Source: Planctomycetota bacterium (GTDB lineage: Bacteria; Planctomycetota; SZUA-567). Taken from it: 33,945 nt of DNA. The notes below the pieces were generated by a model. It was given only the letters and a program-made list of their open reading frames with translations, did no database searches and was not told where the DNA came from. This document shows positions 1-9,147 of the stretch, one piece after another. Location: NCBI GenBank assembly GCA_031270685.1, contig JAISXA010000005.1:1-33945 (forward strand). The letters run 5' to 3'. Position 1 is the stretch's first letter, and the number at the start of each line of letters is the position of its first letter. Position numbers and translations under genes: made by a program.

Positions 1-167
1 CCTCAAGGTCAAATCGCTTCACGAATGCTCCTCCAGACTGGTGGGAACATGATGAATCGTCATGTCCCTTCGTCATGTCTTTCTTATGACTCCATCACGC
101 CGAAAACCGGATGTGCCGCAAATTTTCCGTAATCGAAAACTCCTGTGCCGCAAAGGTTACGGTTAGC

Positions 168-204
168 GCAAAGCGGAATTTGGCGTTTCGAATGCCCGCT
201 TTGC
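168..204. repeat. Inverted repeat with 9-bp arms
   Basis: GCAAAGCGG (168-176) is mirrored by CCGCTTTGC (196-204) around a 19-base spacer. The arms are perfect. There is no T-run on either side, so it is not a classical intrinsic terminator. It could be an operator or a leader structure for the gene starting at 354. Confidence 0.5.
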
Positions 205-217
205 AAGACTTCGGTTC

Positions 218-245
218 TTGACTTATGCGCGTGCACGGGTTAAAT
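218..245 (+). promoter_or_regulatory. Possible sigma-70 promoter for the 816-aa gene
   Basis: TTGACT (218-223) is followed after 16 bases by TTAAAT (240-245). The match is four of six bases at the -10 site. It lies about 110 bases upstream of the start codon at 354. The support is only this spacing and similarity. Confidence 0.25.
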
Positions 246-353
246 CGGATGCATCCCCGCTCCGCTCACGAATCCGCGGATGACAACCAGGTTGGCGGAA
301 GCGGTTGCGGCGCAAGGCGTCGGCGTTAACGAGCGGTTTATTTGGGATGCGGA

Positions 354-2804
354 ATGAGCGGTTACCTCGATCAGATCCCCAAGCAATTGGCGGCCAGGCG
401 CAAGGCGTTCAAGGCGGTGTCGGCGAACCCCGCGCTGTTGTCCGGTTGCTGGGCCATCTTGCGGACCATAGCCAACAACGCCTTCGATTATATGCGAAAC
501 GCGGTGATCGGAGGCTGCAGTTTTCCCGATCGGCCAATTTTTCTTTCCGTCGACGACGCGGCTTTTATCAACTTTGGCACGACCCCGGCCTTGCTCAGGC
601 GAGACCACGCCTGGATTGACGCCGAGGAACGCGGGGCGGAACCGCCCGAAGGGCCGGAGATGAAACTGCCGCCCGAGCGGGAATCCCTTTTCCGCCGCCA
701 GCTCGCCGACGCGGCGAGGACCTTCGGTCGAAACCACGCCGCCGCCAGGGTATACAGTTTCGAACCATGGCTGCAGGAAATGTACCGCGACTGTCTCGAC
801 GTGGATTACGCCGAGAATCTGCAACGCCAGATCGACAGGCTTAACGCCTATATGGACGGCGTCCCGAAAGCCCTGAGGGCCACCGGGCTCACCGGTTCCC
901 TTGCCAAGGGGGTGATGGACGCGTTTAACCTGTTCCGCACCATCACCGGTTCGTCGCATCAACTCGAACGCGATAAAATGAGCTTTACCGACCGTCGGAA
1001 TTTCGTAAACACGGCGCAGCAGATCGGGAAAGTCCTCGATGCCGCCGACAAGAGGCTCGGCGCCGCGGCGGCCGGGCGCTCTGCGGTGCGCGAATTGTTC
1101 AATTTCTGGAAAAACGCCAACTACGAAATGATGAAGTACACCCGGGAACTCCGGGTTCTTTGGGCCGGTACCAGTCTTGACGACCGGATTCTGGACCTTG
1201 CGCGGCTCCTCGGGGCGATGCAGCGGACGCTGGGGCGTTCCTCCGAGGAGGCGATCCCTCCCCGGCCCCAGATGCCGATTCTGCGCGCCGACGACGAGGA
1301 TTCGCATATCGCGTACTCGGACGTCGAGGACGCGTTTCGCTTGATAATGCGGCAGGACATCGTGCTGGGCGGGGACGTTTCCCTCTCGAGGACCGAACTG
1401 CGCCGCTACGGCCCGCTGTCGGTGATCATCGCGCCCGGCAGCGGGGATCCCCGGTATTGCCTCGACATTCGCCGCCTGGCCATGGCGGACCACGACGAGG
1501 ACGACAAAAGCAGGGCAAGGTCCTTCGCGATCCAGGAACGCGAGATGGAGGTGGACCGGCGCGTCCGCTATCCCATCAATTGCATCGTCGTTCCCACGCG
1601 TTCGTCGCGCGGCGCCCTGCTCGCCGGAATCGCGGACGCCTGGCTGGAGTACAACCAAGCGGCGTTTCCGGTCAATTTCAAGGGCGCGCTCGACGAGGCG
1701 AGGCGCGTGGCTCCATCCGCCTTCGAGGCGCCGGAGGGCGTTTCGGCGAAGGATTTATCCCCGCATCACGCCCGGCGCGTCCTTGCCGGGCTGGTGGCCC
1801 ATTATGTGCGCTGGGCGCAATCGGGGGCGGAACCCGGGCAGGATGCGGTTCCCGACTTCCCCGCGTTCAGGGATTGGGCGCTTTCCAGACAAGGCGTTCC
1901 GTCATTCCTCATACCTTTGCGCTACCGCCCGATCGTAGAATTGTTCGCGGAGGCGACCGGCAAACGCCGCGCCGCCATGTGGCGCTGGTATCTCGGTCCC
2001 CGTTACGCCCTTGATCGGCAACTGCTCGCGGTGAACATGCTCCAGAAGGATTGGGCGGCGTTTCGCGACCATCTCAAATTCCTCCCCCCCCCGATGGCGC
2101 GGGGTAACGCCAATCTGGAAAGCGCTTTCTCCAAACTCGAGGATAGGTCCGACCCGATTTCCGGGCACAAGGCGCTGTCGTTCCTGCAGCGGTTTTTCAA
2201 TGACGATCCGGATTTGAAAACCGCCCTGGTTACGGTGGAAAGCCAGATCTCCATAGAAATGGAAACGCTCAGAAGCCAGGCGGAAAGTCTGGGGCGCGCG
2301 TTTCAGTACGACCAGGCATCGTCCGCGATGCTTCGCCGGCAGGTCTCGCAGATTCAGGAAAAAAGGAACCGGGCCGACGCCCACATCGATCAGCATCTCA
2401 CCGGGATCATGCACGCGGTGGAGGGAAATTACGAGGCAGCCGTCGTGGCGTTGTCCATGTGCCTGACGCCGCTCGAAAAGCGGAGCGGCGACGATCATCC
2501 CCCGAATCCGGTCGCGGAGGAGGCCGACGTCTCCTGGTTCGCCGAAAATCTGCCTCCGCTGGACAACTCCTTCGGCAAGCGGACGGTTCCGGGCGAAAAC
2601 GGGCCAGGCACGGTCTGTTATGATTTCGTGTATTTCAACCTGGGCAAGGTGTACCTCAAGCTTGGACGCGACATCGAGGCGAGAATGTGTTTCCGGGGCT
2701 TCAAGGATGGAACGCCGCGCGACCGGTATTTCCTGTTCCACCAGTGGGCGGATGAATTGTCGAAATCGACGAAGCCGGCGGCCGGGGGGAACCCCGGGGA
2801 ATAA
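354..2804 (+). CDS. Unrecognised large cytosolic protein with TPR-like C-terminus
   Basis: An 816-residue protein whose family I do not recognise. No signal peptide or membrane segment is visible, so it is probably cytosolic. The sequence is mostly helical-looking and charged. Residues about 600-680 look coiled-coil-like (many Glu, Gln, Arg and Ala), and the last 60 residues contain a TPR-like helix pair (YFNLGKVYLKLGR). The ATG at 354 is preferred; an in-frame TTG at 342 would add four residues. A run of nine C lies inside the gene near 2083-2091 (Leu-Pro-Pro-Pro), a possible slippage site, but the frame stays open. The stop is 14 bases before purO, whose ribosome-binding site GGGGAAG falls in that gap, so the two are probably co-transcribed. 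No function is proposed. Confidence 0.85.
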   Translation: MSGYLDQIPKQLAARRKAFKAVSANPALLSGCWAILRTIANNAFDYMRNAVIGGCSFPDRPIFLSVDDAAFINFGTTPALLRRDHAWIDAEERGAEPPEGPEMKLPPERESLFRRQLADAARTFGRNHAAARVYSFEPWLQEMYRDCLDVDYAENLQRQIDRLNAYMDGVPKALRATGLTGSLAKGVMDAFNLFRTITGSSHQLERDKMSFTDRRNFVNTAQQIGKVLDAADKRLGAAAAGRSAVRELFNFWKNANYEMMKYTRELRVLWAGTSLDDRILDLARLLGAMQRTLGRSSEEAIPPRPQMPILRADDEDSHIAYSDVEDAFRLIMRQDIVLGGDVSLSRTELRRYGPLSVIIAPGSGDPRYCLDIRRLAMADHDEDDKSRARSFAIQEREMEVDRRVRYPINCIVVPTRSSRGALLAGIADAWLEYNQAAFPVNFKGALDEARRVAPSAFEAPEGVSAKDLSPHHARRVLAGLVAHYVRWAQSGAEPGQDAVPDFPAFRDWALSRQGVPSFLIPLRYRPIVELFAEATGKRRAAMWRWYLGPRYALDRQLLAVNMLQKDWAAFRDHLKFLPPPMARGNANLESAFSKLEDRSDPISGHKALSFLQRFFNDDPDLKTALVTVESQISIEMETLRSQAESLGRAFQYDQASSAMLRRQVSQIQEKRNRADAHIDQHLTGIMHAVEGNYEAAVVALSMCLTPLEKRSGDDHPPNPVAEEADVSWFAENLPPLDNSFGKRTVPGENGPGTVCYDFVYFNLGKVYLKLGRDIEARMCFRGFKDGTPRDRYFLFHQWADELSKSTKPAAGGNPGE

Positions 2805-2818
2805 TAGGGGGGAAGCGG

Positions 2819-3466
2819 ATGCAACAAATCTATCTAGGCAGAATCGTGGCTGTGGCGGTTACCCCGGGTGGGCGGGCGGCCGCGCTGTATCGCGTGTCGT
2901 CACGCAGTTTCCCCAACCGCCGGGCTGAAATCGCCCCGGACGGAAGGAGCGTGGCCATCGTGCCGAAGCCCGGGTTTGAAAAAGATAGCGGGAAAAATCC
3001 CTATACCGCCTATAACTGCGCGCGCATCGCGCGGGGCAGGGCGGTGCTAGCCAACGGTTCGCACGCCGATCCCATCGCGGAAAAGATTCTCATGGGAATG
3101 CCGGCGCGGGATGCGCTCGCGCTTTCCCTTTTGGCGATGGACTATGAAAAGGACGGCCATTCCACGCCCCGCATCGCCGCCGTCGCCGAGCCGGAGGCGA
3201 AAATCGGCTGGCTGGGGACCGTCCGGGAGGATGGCCTCGACGTCCGCTCCTTCTCGCTTCCGCCCGGGACGCTGATCCATCTTTCCACCTACGGGCACCA
3301 TGTTCCAAGCTCCCGCCGTGTCTCGGAATTCACCGCCGAGACCGCTTCCGAAGCGTGCGAGTTCATAATGGGAAAGGGGGTTTTCGGGCAGTTCTCCAAC
3401 CCGGTCGCGGCGGTGGCCGCCGTGCGGGCGGGCGAAAGTTTCGAGCTGGCCGCGCTGGATGGATAA
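2819..3466 (+). CDS. purO: IMP cyclohydrolase, archaeal PurO type
   Basis: A 215-residue protein that should close the purine ring, converting FAICAR (5-formamidoimidazole-4-carboxamide ribotide) to IMP, the last step of de novo purine synthesis. Most bacteria do this with the C-terminal cyclohydrolase part of PurH; this sequence instead matches the unrelated PurO family first described in methanogens. Visible family motifs are YRVSSRSFPNR (24-34), AYNC (64-67) and NGSHAD (79-84), and the length agrees with the roughly 200 residues of archaeal PurO. The start ATG follows GGGGAAGCGG. It sits directly behind the unrecognised 816-residue gene. Whether the organism also has PurH, or a PurP/PurV-type formylation step, cannot be seen here. 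Confidence 0.88.
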   Translation: MQQIYLGRIVAVAVTPGGRAAALYRVSSRSFPNRRAEIAPDGRSVAIVPKPGFEKDSGKNPYTAYNCARIARGRAVLANGSHADPIAEKILMGMPARDALALSLLAMDYEKDGHSTPRIAAVAEPEAKIGWLGTVREDGLDVRSFSLPPGTLIHLSTYGHHVPSSRRVSEFTAETASEACEFIMGKGVFGQFSNPVAAVAAVRAGESFELAALDG

Positions 3467-3555
3467 ATGAAGTTTCGCGAAATGGCGACGATGCCGCCGA
3501 CCGCCATTTCGCGAAAATCGAAACCTCCCGCGCCGCAAGGTTGATAAAAGGCATT

Positions 3556-4215
3556 ATGGTCATGGATGATCAGGGCGTCATTGTCCAGAAGAATTCCGTC
3601 CGCTATGGGAAAACCGGCGCCGCGATGTACCATTCGCATCACGATCTGATCCGGTTTTGGGAGCGCGCGGTGCGCCGGGCTGATTTGCCGGTGCGGATGA
3701 CCCAGGGGTTCAACCCCCGGCCGCGGCTGGTGTTCCCGCACGCGTTGGGAGTGGGCATCGCCTCGCTTCACGAAGAGGTCGAGATGGAATTCTCCAGGAG
3801 AATCGAAAATGCCGATATTCTCGATCGTTTGCGTTACGCCTGCCGCGGCGTGCTGGATATACGCCAGGTGACGACGTTGCCCCCGGTTAAAAAGGGAAGA
3901 ACGGCGAAAGAGTTCCGCTACGAGATTTCCGGTTGGCCGAGGGACGTTCTTTCAACATTGACCGGTGCGATCGATCAACTTCTGGCGAAAGAATCCGTAT
4001 GCATGCGGCGCGGCGCTCCAGGGGCGGAGCGTCGAGTCGATATCCGCCCCTATCTGCGGGAGCTTCGAATCTCGGACGGAAAGGTGCTGGCGAAGGTGAT
4101 GAATTCGCTGGCCGGGACTGCCCGTCCGGATGAAATTGCCGGAGCGTTGGCGGATGAATGCGGGGTGGACGCGTCTGCTTTGCATATTTTAAAGACTGGA
4201 ATGGCATTGGATTAA
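3556..4215 (+). CDS. DUF2344 / TIGR03936 radical SAM-linked protein
   Basis: A 219-residue protein of the DUF2344 family. Its N-terminal half has the family signature: YHSHHDLIRFWERAVRRADLP, then TQGFNPRPRLVFPHALGVG, then an acidic EVEMEF strand. In many bacteria this domain is encoded next to, or fused to, a B12-binding radical SAM protein (TIGR03960), often near ribonuclease G; neither partner is present here. Its biochemical role is not established to my knowledge. The ATG at 3556 follows AAAAGG by four bases; a second ATG at 3562 is equally possible. The frame is open far upstream, but that stretch overlaps purO in another frame and is low-complexity Arg/Gly. It lies 89 bases after purO and may share its transcript. 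Confidence 0.82.
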   Translation: MVMDDQGVIVQKNSVRYGKTGAAMYHSHHDLIRFWERAVRRADLPVRMTQGFNPRPRLVFPHALGVGIASLHEEVEMEFSRRIENADILDRLRYACRGVLDIRQVTTLPPVKKGRTAKEFRYEISGWPRDVLSTLTGAIDQLLAKESVCMRRGAPGAERRVDIRPYLRELRISDGKVLAKVMNSLAGTARPDEIAGALADECGVDASALHILKTGMALD

Positions 4216-4218
4216 AAA

Positions 4219-4261
4219 CCACACTTTTGCGAATTGGACATTCAAACCGCCGAATGCCCAA
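4219..4261 (+). repeat. Hairpin with AACCGC loop, possible diverged repeat copy
   Basis: TTGG-A-CATTC (4234-4243) pairs with GAATG-C-CCAA (4252-4261) around a loop containing AACCGC. It is preceded by CACTTTTGCG, which resembles the GTGGACTTTTG box of the repeat family. It abuts the fuller copy at 4265, so the two may be a tandem pair. Confidence 0.45.
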
Positions 4262-4264
4262 GTT

Positions 4265-4356
4265 GTGGACTTTTGAAGGAAATCAAACAAACCGCTGTTT
4301 AATCGCCATTTTGCAAAACTTCAGGTAAAACACGCATCCGCCGCATTTTTCTTGAA
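4265..4356 (+). repeat. Structured repeat element, copy 1 (degenerate)
   Basis: Box GTGGACTTTT (4265-4274) leads into a hairpin with loop AACCGC (4290-4295). The arms AAACA/TGTTT pair perfectly and the outer stem is imperfect. After the stem come TTCAGG (4320-4325) and a tail TTTTTCTTGAA (4346-4356). Length is 92 bases, compared with 86 to 89 for the other copies. It lies between the DUF2344 gene and the autotransporter gene, in the same direction as both. Confidence 0.6.
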
Positions 4357-4394
4357 ACGTAAACGCTTGTCCCGGCAAGTTACGGTCACGGGGC

Positions 4395-4415
4395 GCGGCG
4401 TCGCAATGACGCCGC
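4395..4415 (+). other. Leader hairpin upstream of the autotransporter gene
   Basis: GCGGCGTC (4395-4402) pairs perfectly with GACGCCGC (4408-4415) around loop GCAAT. It lies 54 bases before the start codon. There is no T-run, so it is not an intrinsic terminator in the gene's direction; it may stabilise or regulate the 5' leader. Confidence 0.5.
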
Positions 4416-4469
4416 AATCCCCATAGACCCAAGACGTTATCGGACAAGCGCTCCAGGGGGAGGTTTCGC

Positions 4470-6854
4470 ATGTCATTTCGTGGAATGCTGCGCGCGACCG
4501 CATTCATGCTGCTTGCCGCGGTCCAGTGCGCATCGGCCGCCACGCCCTTGTGGACCGGCTCGACCTACATGGACTCGATCAAGGCGACCGGCGCGGATAA
4601 ACTGCACGCCGTCGGCATCACCGGCAAGGGCGTTTCCGTGGCGGTGGTGGACACGCCTTTTGATGCCTACAACAGCCATTTGATCAATAACATCATCGAG
4701 GAAGCATGCTACGGGGTCAGCTATGAAGGTATTGCCGACAGTACCACTTTCAGCAAATTCAACGCCGGGATGCTGGATAATCTCGGGACAACGGACGATG
4801 GTTTGCGCATCTGGGGGATGTCGGGCGTGTCGGGAGTCAATCTTGCGCAAAAGGAGGATGTAAGTCACGGCACCCATGTCGCCGGCACGGTCGTCGCCAT
4901 GGCGCCCGACTCGGGGTTGATCCTCATGACCGGCGCGTCGTATGTGTCCAATGGCGGCAATGAGGGACTCGGATACATATTGGAAACGGATTTTCTTCTC
5001 CAAAAAGTCGCGGCTATCGCGGATCAGTATAATATCGTTGCGGTGAACGGAAGCTACGGCGATTCCAGCGAGTATTACAAAGCCTCGGATACAGGTTTTG
5101 AGCCGGCCACCGCCGCCGCGTTGAAATCCCTGGTCGCCGCCGGCGTTACGCCTGTATTCGCGGCCGGGAACGAGGGATCGAACAACTATCTCCCCAGTCC
5201 GGCGGCGCAGGCGCTCGCCCTTGCGGTCGGCTCGTACGGTCCCGATGGGACGATTTCGGCCTTTTCCAACCTGAGCGCCAAGGTGGTCCTGTTGGCGCCC
5301 GGCGAGTTTATCAACTCGGCGATCCCCGGCTGGACTGATCAGTCCGAGGAGGGATTATTGCAAGGCACCAGCATGGCCGCGCCGCACGTATCGGGCGCGA
5401 TAGCGCTCCTCGCTTCCGGAGCGAGAAACGCCACGGTTGAAGAGATCTATTACGCGCTCGTCAATACCGGCGACCTGATCGCCTACGACGCCGCCACCGA
5501 ACCGGACCGACAGGCGGAGCGGGATTCCGCGAGGGCTGACGGAACTCTGTTGACTCTCTACGCCGATTCCCCGCTGGAAGTCACCGCCTATGCGGCGCTC
5601 CGCGTCGACAAGGCCTATGCGTACCTGACATCCACCCGGACCGGCACGCTCTACCGCAATGTCAGGGATTACGGCTCGCCCTACGCGGACATGATCCGGG
5701 CTTTCGGCGAAGAGCTGGCCGCCGGCGTCGGCGATTCATCGGTGATTTACCAATTGCTCGAAGGGCTTTCCACGCCCGAGTTGGCGCGGGTCGCCCGGGA
5801 GATGAGCCCGGTGATTCTTGCGGCCGGTTCCGAGACGATTCATGTCGCGGCCGCCGACCTGCACGGCGCTCTCGGGCGCAGGTTGTCCGCCAACCGCCTC
5901 AACTACGAGATGCAGTACGACGCCTCCATGGTCCAGGGCTATCCGAAACCGATGCCCAACAGCCCCGGATGGCTGAACGGGATTCCCGGGGAAGCCTTCA
6001 CCGTCTGGGCGGAGGGTTCCGGCGGCTGGCTCAATCGCGAAATCGCCGGATGGGACAGGGATTATCATTCGCAATCCGGCGGCGTGACCGTGGGCGCGGA
6101 GACCTATTTCGGCGGCTGGACGGCCGGCCTTTTCGCCAACGTCTCGCGTCATGAAATCAACGGCGGCGGCAGCTTCAGAACCGATATCGGCGCCCTCGGC
6201 GCGTACGGATCGGTGAACCAGGGCGTATGGTACGCCGACGGCTCGCTTTCCATCGGATGGGGGCACGCCGACAGCGAACGCGGGATCCATATTCCCGGAA
6301 ATGTGTATTACTACGACCAGGACACGCCGATCGTCTACGATGCCGTAACCCGCACCGCGAACGGGTCGACCAACAATCTGGGCTTCAACGGCCGTTTGGC
6401 GGGCGGCGCGCTGTTGTACGATTGGGGCGACTGGCGGCTGAGCGCGGGAGCCGACGCGTTCGGCGCATACCTGGTCCATGACGGCTACAGGGAATCGGGC
6501 GCTGGTTCGCTCGACCTCCACCTGGACCGCTACAATTCCTTCTATGTGGAAAGTGGATTGACCCTGAGCATGACCAGGCTGCTGCGCCAGGGCAGGCGCC
6601 CCCTGTTCGCCACCGCCAAGCTGGGCGCCCGCTACGGCATGATGTTCGACCACGGCCTTTCCGGCGGCTACAATATATTCGGCAGCAGGTTCAAGGTCGA
6701 TCCGGAATTGCTTTCCGGCTTCTGGGCGTCGCCGGAACTCCTGGTCAATTGGCGGGTGTCGGACCAGGTTTTCATGTACGCGTCCTATGAGGGCAGGTTC
6801 GGCGAGCGCCGGCAGGGGCATACCGGCCGCGTCGGCTTCGAATACGCCTGGTGA
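4470..6854 (+). CDS. Subtilisin-like serine protease autotransporter
   Basis: A 794-residue secreted protease of the S8 (subtilase) family exported by the type V route. Order: signal peptide (about 1-23, ending ASA), subtilase passenger (about 30-320), linker region (320-510), and a C-terminal beta-barrel (about 511-794) ending in the aromatic strand VGFEYAW typical of outer-membrane proteins. The catalytic triad is visible: Asp61 (AVVDTP), His133 (SHGTHVAGT) and Ser301 (GTSMAAPH), with the oxyanion Asn234 (AAGNEG). All key residues are present, so it should be active on the cell surface or released. A strong ribosome-binding site GGGGGAGG ends six bases before the ATG. The 820-residue-scale neighbours upstream are unrelated. 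It is followed by a repeat-filled 251-base gap and then convergent clpX. Substrate is unknown. Confidence 0.92.
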   Translation: MSFRGMLRATAFMLLAAVQCASAATPLWTGSTYMDSIKATGADKLHAVGITGKGVSVAVVDTPFDAYNSHLINNIIEEACYGVSYEGIADSTTFSKFNAGMLDNLGTTDDGLRIWGMSGVSGVNLAQKEDVSHGTHVAGTVVAMAPDSGLILMTGASYVSNGGNEGLGYILETDFLLQKVAAIADQYNIVAVNGSYGDSSEYYKASDTGFEPATAAALKSLVAAGVTPVFAAGNEGSNNYLPSPAAQALALAVGSYGPDGTISAFSNLSAKVVLLAPGEFINSAIPGWTDQSEEGLLQGTSMAAPHVSGAIALLASGARNATVEEIYYALVNTGDLIAYDAATEPDRQAERDSARADGTLLTLYADSPLEVTAYAALRVDKAYAYLTSTRTGTLYRNVRDYGSPYADMIRAFGEELAAGVGDSSVIYQLLEGLSTPELARVAREMSPVILAAGSETIHVAAADLHGALGRRLSANRLNYEMQYDASMVQGYPKPMPNSPGWLNGIPGEAFTVWAEGSGGWLNREIAGWDRDYHSQSGGVTVGAETYFGGWTAGLFANVSRHEINGGGSFRTDIGALGAYGSVNQGVWYADGSLSIGWGHADSERGIHIPGNVYYYDQDTPIVYDAVTRTANGSTNNLGFNGRLAGGALLYDWGDWRLSAGADAFGAYLVHDGYRESGAGSLDLHLDRYNSFYVESGLTLSMTRLLRQGRRPLFATAKLGARYGMMFDHGLSGGYNIFGSRFKVDPELLSGFWASPELLVNWRVSDQVFMYASYEGRFGERRQGHTGRVGFEYAW

Positions 6855-6909
6855 TTCCCGGCCCGCCCGGAAGTCGACTTTTAAAGGAAATTTATTGACG
6901 ACCCCTTAC

Positions 6910-6995
6910 GTGGACTTTTGAAGAAAATCAATCGAACCGCCGATTGATTTCCTTCAAAGTTTCAGGGCGTTCGTTTCAGAACCGTTTTTTTGCAA
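6910..6995 (+). repeat. Structured repeat element, copy 2
   Basis: Box GTGGACTTTT (6910-6919) opens a long hairpin: 6917-6934 pairs with 6941-6958 around loop AACCGC (6935-6940), with a single A-C mismatch. Then come TTTCAGG, GTTTCAGAACCG and a T7 tail ending GCAA. A transcript of the autotransporter gene would run through this hairpin, so it could help end that message, although the T-run lies about 25 bases after the stem. Confidence 0.7.
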
Positions 6996-7015
6996 TGTCG
7001 CTGGCTAGAGTCGAG

Positions 7016-7104
7016 TTGACGAAAAACAACCCGTTGAAACGAAAGCGGCTGAATCTTTAAAGGGAATCGGGCAGCGGTTGGCCCGATTCCCTTTAAAAGT
7101 CGAC
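7016..7104 (-). repeat. Structured repeat element, copy 3 (inverted)
   Basis: Read on the minus strand, the box is GTCGACTTTT (7104-7095), followed by a perfect 17-bp stem (7081-7097 with 7056-7072) whose loop contains AACCGC. It then runs through ATTCAGCC, GTTTCAACGGGTTG and the tail TTTTTCGTCAA (7026-7016). It begins immediately downstream of the clpX stop codon and reads in the same direction as clpX, so it may form the 3' end of the clpX message. Confidence 0.75.
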
Positions 7105-7105
7105 C

Positions 7106-8425
<1,320 letters not shown>

Positions 8426-8471
8426 CTCCACTTCCTTTCCGGCGACGGATCGCCGCCCGTATGCGCCGCGA

Positions 8472-9101
8472 CTACTTTCCCGAAGCGGACTTCTCGCCGG
8501 GTACGATGACCTCGTCGATAAGGCCGTAGTCCCGGGCCTGTTCCGCGCTCATGAAGAAGTCGCGGTCGGCATCTTTTTCTATCTCCGAAAGATCGCGCCC
8601 GGAGTGTTTGGCGAGGATATCGTTGAGAATCTCTTTTTGCCGGCCGATTTCCGCCGCCTGGATGGTTATATCGGAGGCGGTGCCCTGCGCGCCGCCCCAG
8701 GGCTGGTGGATCATGATCCGGCTGTGGGGGAGGCTGAAGCGCTTGCCCTTGGAGCCGGCGGCGAGAAGCACCGCGCCCATGCTCGCGGCCTGGCCGATGC
8801 AGTAGGTCGCGACGTTGCACGACAGGTGCTGCATGGTGTCGTAGATGGCCAGTCCGGCGGTGACGCTGCCGCCCGGGGAATTGATGTACACCTGGATGTC
8901 CGCGTCGCGGTTCACCAGATCGAGATAAAGCATCTGCGCTATGTACAGGCTCGCGTTGTAGTCGCGGATCTCGTTGCCGATGATGATGATGCGGTCGGAC
9001 AGGAGACGTGAATATATGTCGTAACTGCGTTCGCCGCGTCCGGTGCGCTCGATTACGAAGGGCACCAGGTCGGCCATGGGTTCGATGTGTTCTCCGGCCA
9101 T
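8472..9101 (-). CDS. clpP: ATP-dependent Clp protease proteolytic subunit ClpP
   Basis: A 209-residue serine peptidase forming the tetradecameric chamber of ClpXP in the cytoplasm. The catalytic triad is Ser107 (GQAASMGA), His132 (RIMIHQP) and Asp181 (ADRDFFM). The length is typical of the family. The ATG at 9101 gives MAGEH followed by the usual [22 protein letters not shown] start; a longer reading would run through the repeat box at 9124 and into the end of tig. Upstream AAAGCGG is a modest ribosome-binding site. It lies 40 bases after tig and 46 before clpX, so the three are probably one operon. Confidence 0.96.
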   Translation of the reverse strand: MAGEHIEPMADLVPFVIERTGRGERSYDIYSRLLSDRIIIIGNEIRDYNASLYIAQMLYLDLVNRDADIQVYINSPGGSVTAGLAIYDTMQHLSCNVATYCIGQAASMGAVLLAAGSKGKRFSLPHSRIMIHQPWGGAQGTASDITIQAAEIGRQKEILNDILAKHSGRDLSEIEKDADRDFFMSAEQARDYGLIDEVIVPGEKSASGK

Positions 9102-9123
9102 GGATTTTCCGCTTTCTTTAAAA

Positions 9124-9147
9124 GTGGATTTTTGAAGAAAATCAACT
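9124..9147 (+). repeat. Partial repeat element at the tig-clpP junction
   Basis: GTGGATTTTTGAAGAAAATCAA repeats the first 22 bases or so of copy 2 (6910-6931) with one change, C to T in the box. No second arm or tail follows, because the sequence runs directly into the 3' end of tig, whose stop codon (9142-9144 on the minus strand) lies inside it. This is the only piece of the family that touches a coding region. Confidence 0.55.

Larger units (their letters stand above)
1..353. other. Intergenic region before the first gene
   Basis: No convincing gene is seen here. The stretch holds an 11-base direct repeat TGTGCCGCAAA (about 111-121 and 144-154), an inverted repeat (168-204) and a weak promoter-like pair (218-245). 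The segment around 105-175 resembles, by eye, the DNA just upstream of the autotransporter (about 4335-4400): both carry GCCGCA followed by a T-run and then a CGGCAAGTTACGGT-like string. This could be a decayed 3' part of the window's repeat family, but the alignment is loose. Confidence 0.4.
6873..7104. mobile_element. 232-bp MITE-like segment bounded by 19-base inverted repeats
   Basis: The left end GTCGACTTTTAAAGGAAAT (6873-6891) is the reverse complement of the right end (7086-7104) with one mismatch. Inside lie two copies of the repeat element facing each other tail to tail (6910-6995 and 7016-7104). The segment fills almost the entire gap between the convergent autotransporter and clpX genes and stops one base before the clpX stop codon. 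No target-site duplication is obvious and no transposase is encoded. It could be a non-autonomous element or a paired bidirectional transcription-stop region. Confidence 0.45.

Noticed and set aside
105-205. Possible c-di-GMP or cobalamin riboswitch before the first gene.
   Set aside because: No conserved core of either class is present; only simple direct and inverted repeats are seen.
240-1658. Long minus-strand frame of 472 codons opposite the first gene.
   Set aside because: It is antisense to the well-supported 816-residue gene and its translation is the low-complexity type expected from a GC-rich shadow frame.
5736-6821. Minus-strand frame of 361 codons opposite the autotransporter.
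   Set aside because: The plus strand encodes a complete autotransporter with catalytic residues; the antisense frame shows no domain.
7055-7098. Classical bidirectional intrinsic terminator between the autotransporter and clpX genes.
   Set aside because: The stem is perfect but no T-run directly follows it on either strand; it is better described as part of the repeat element, though a role in 3'-end formation remains possible.
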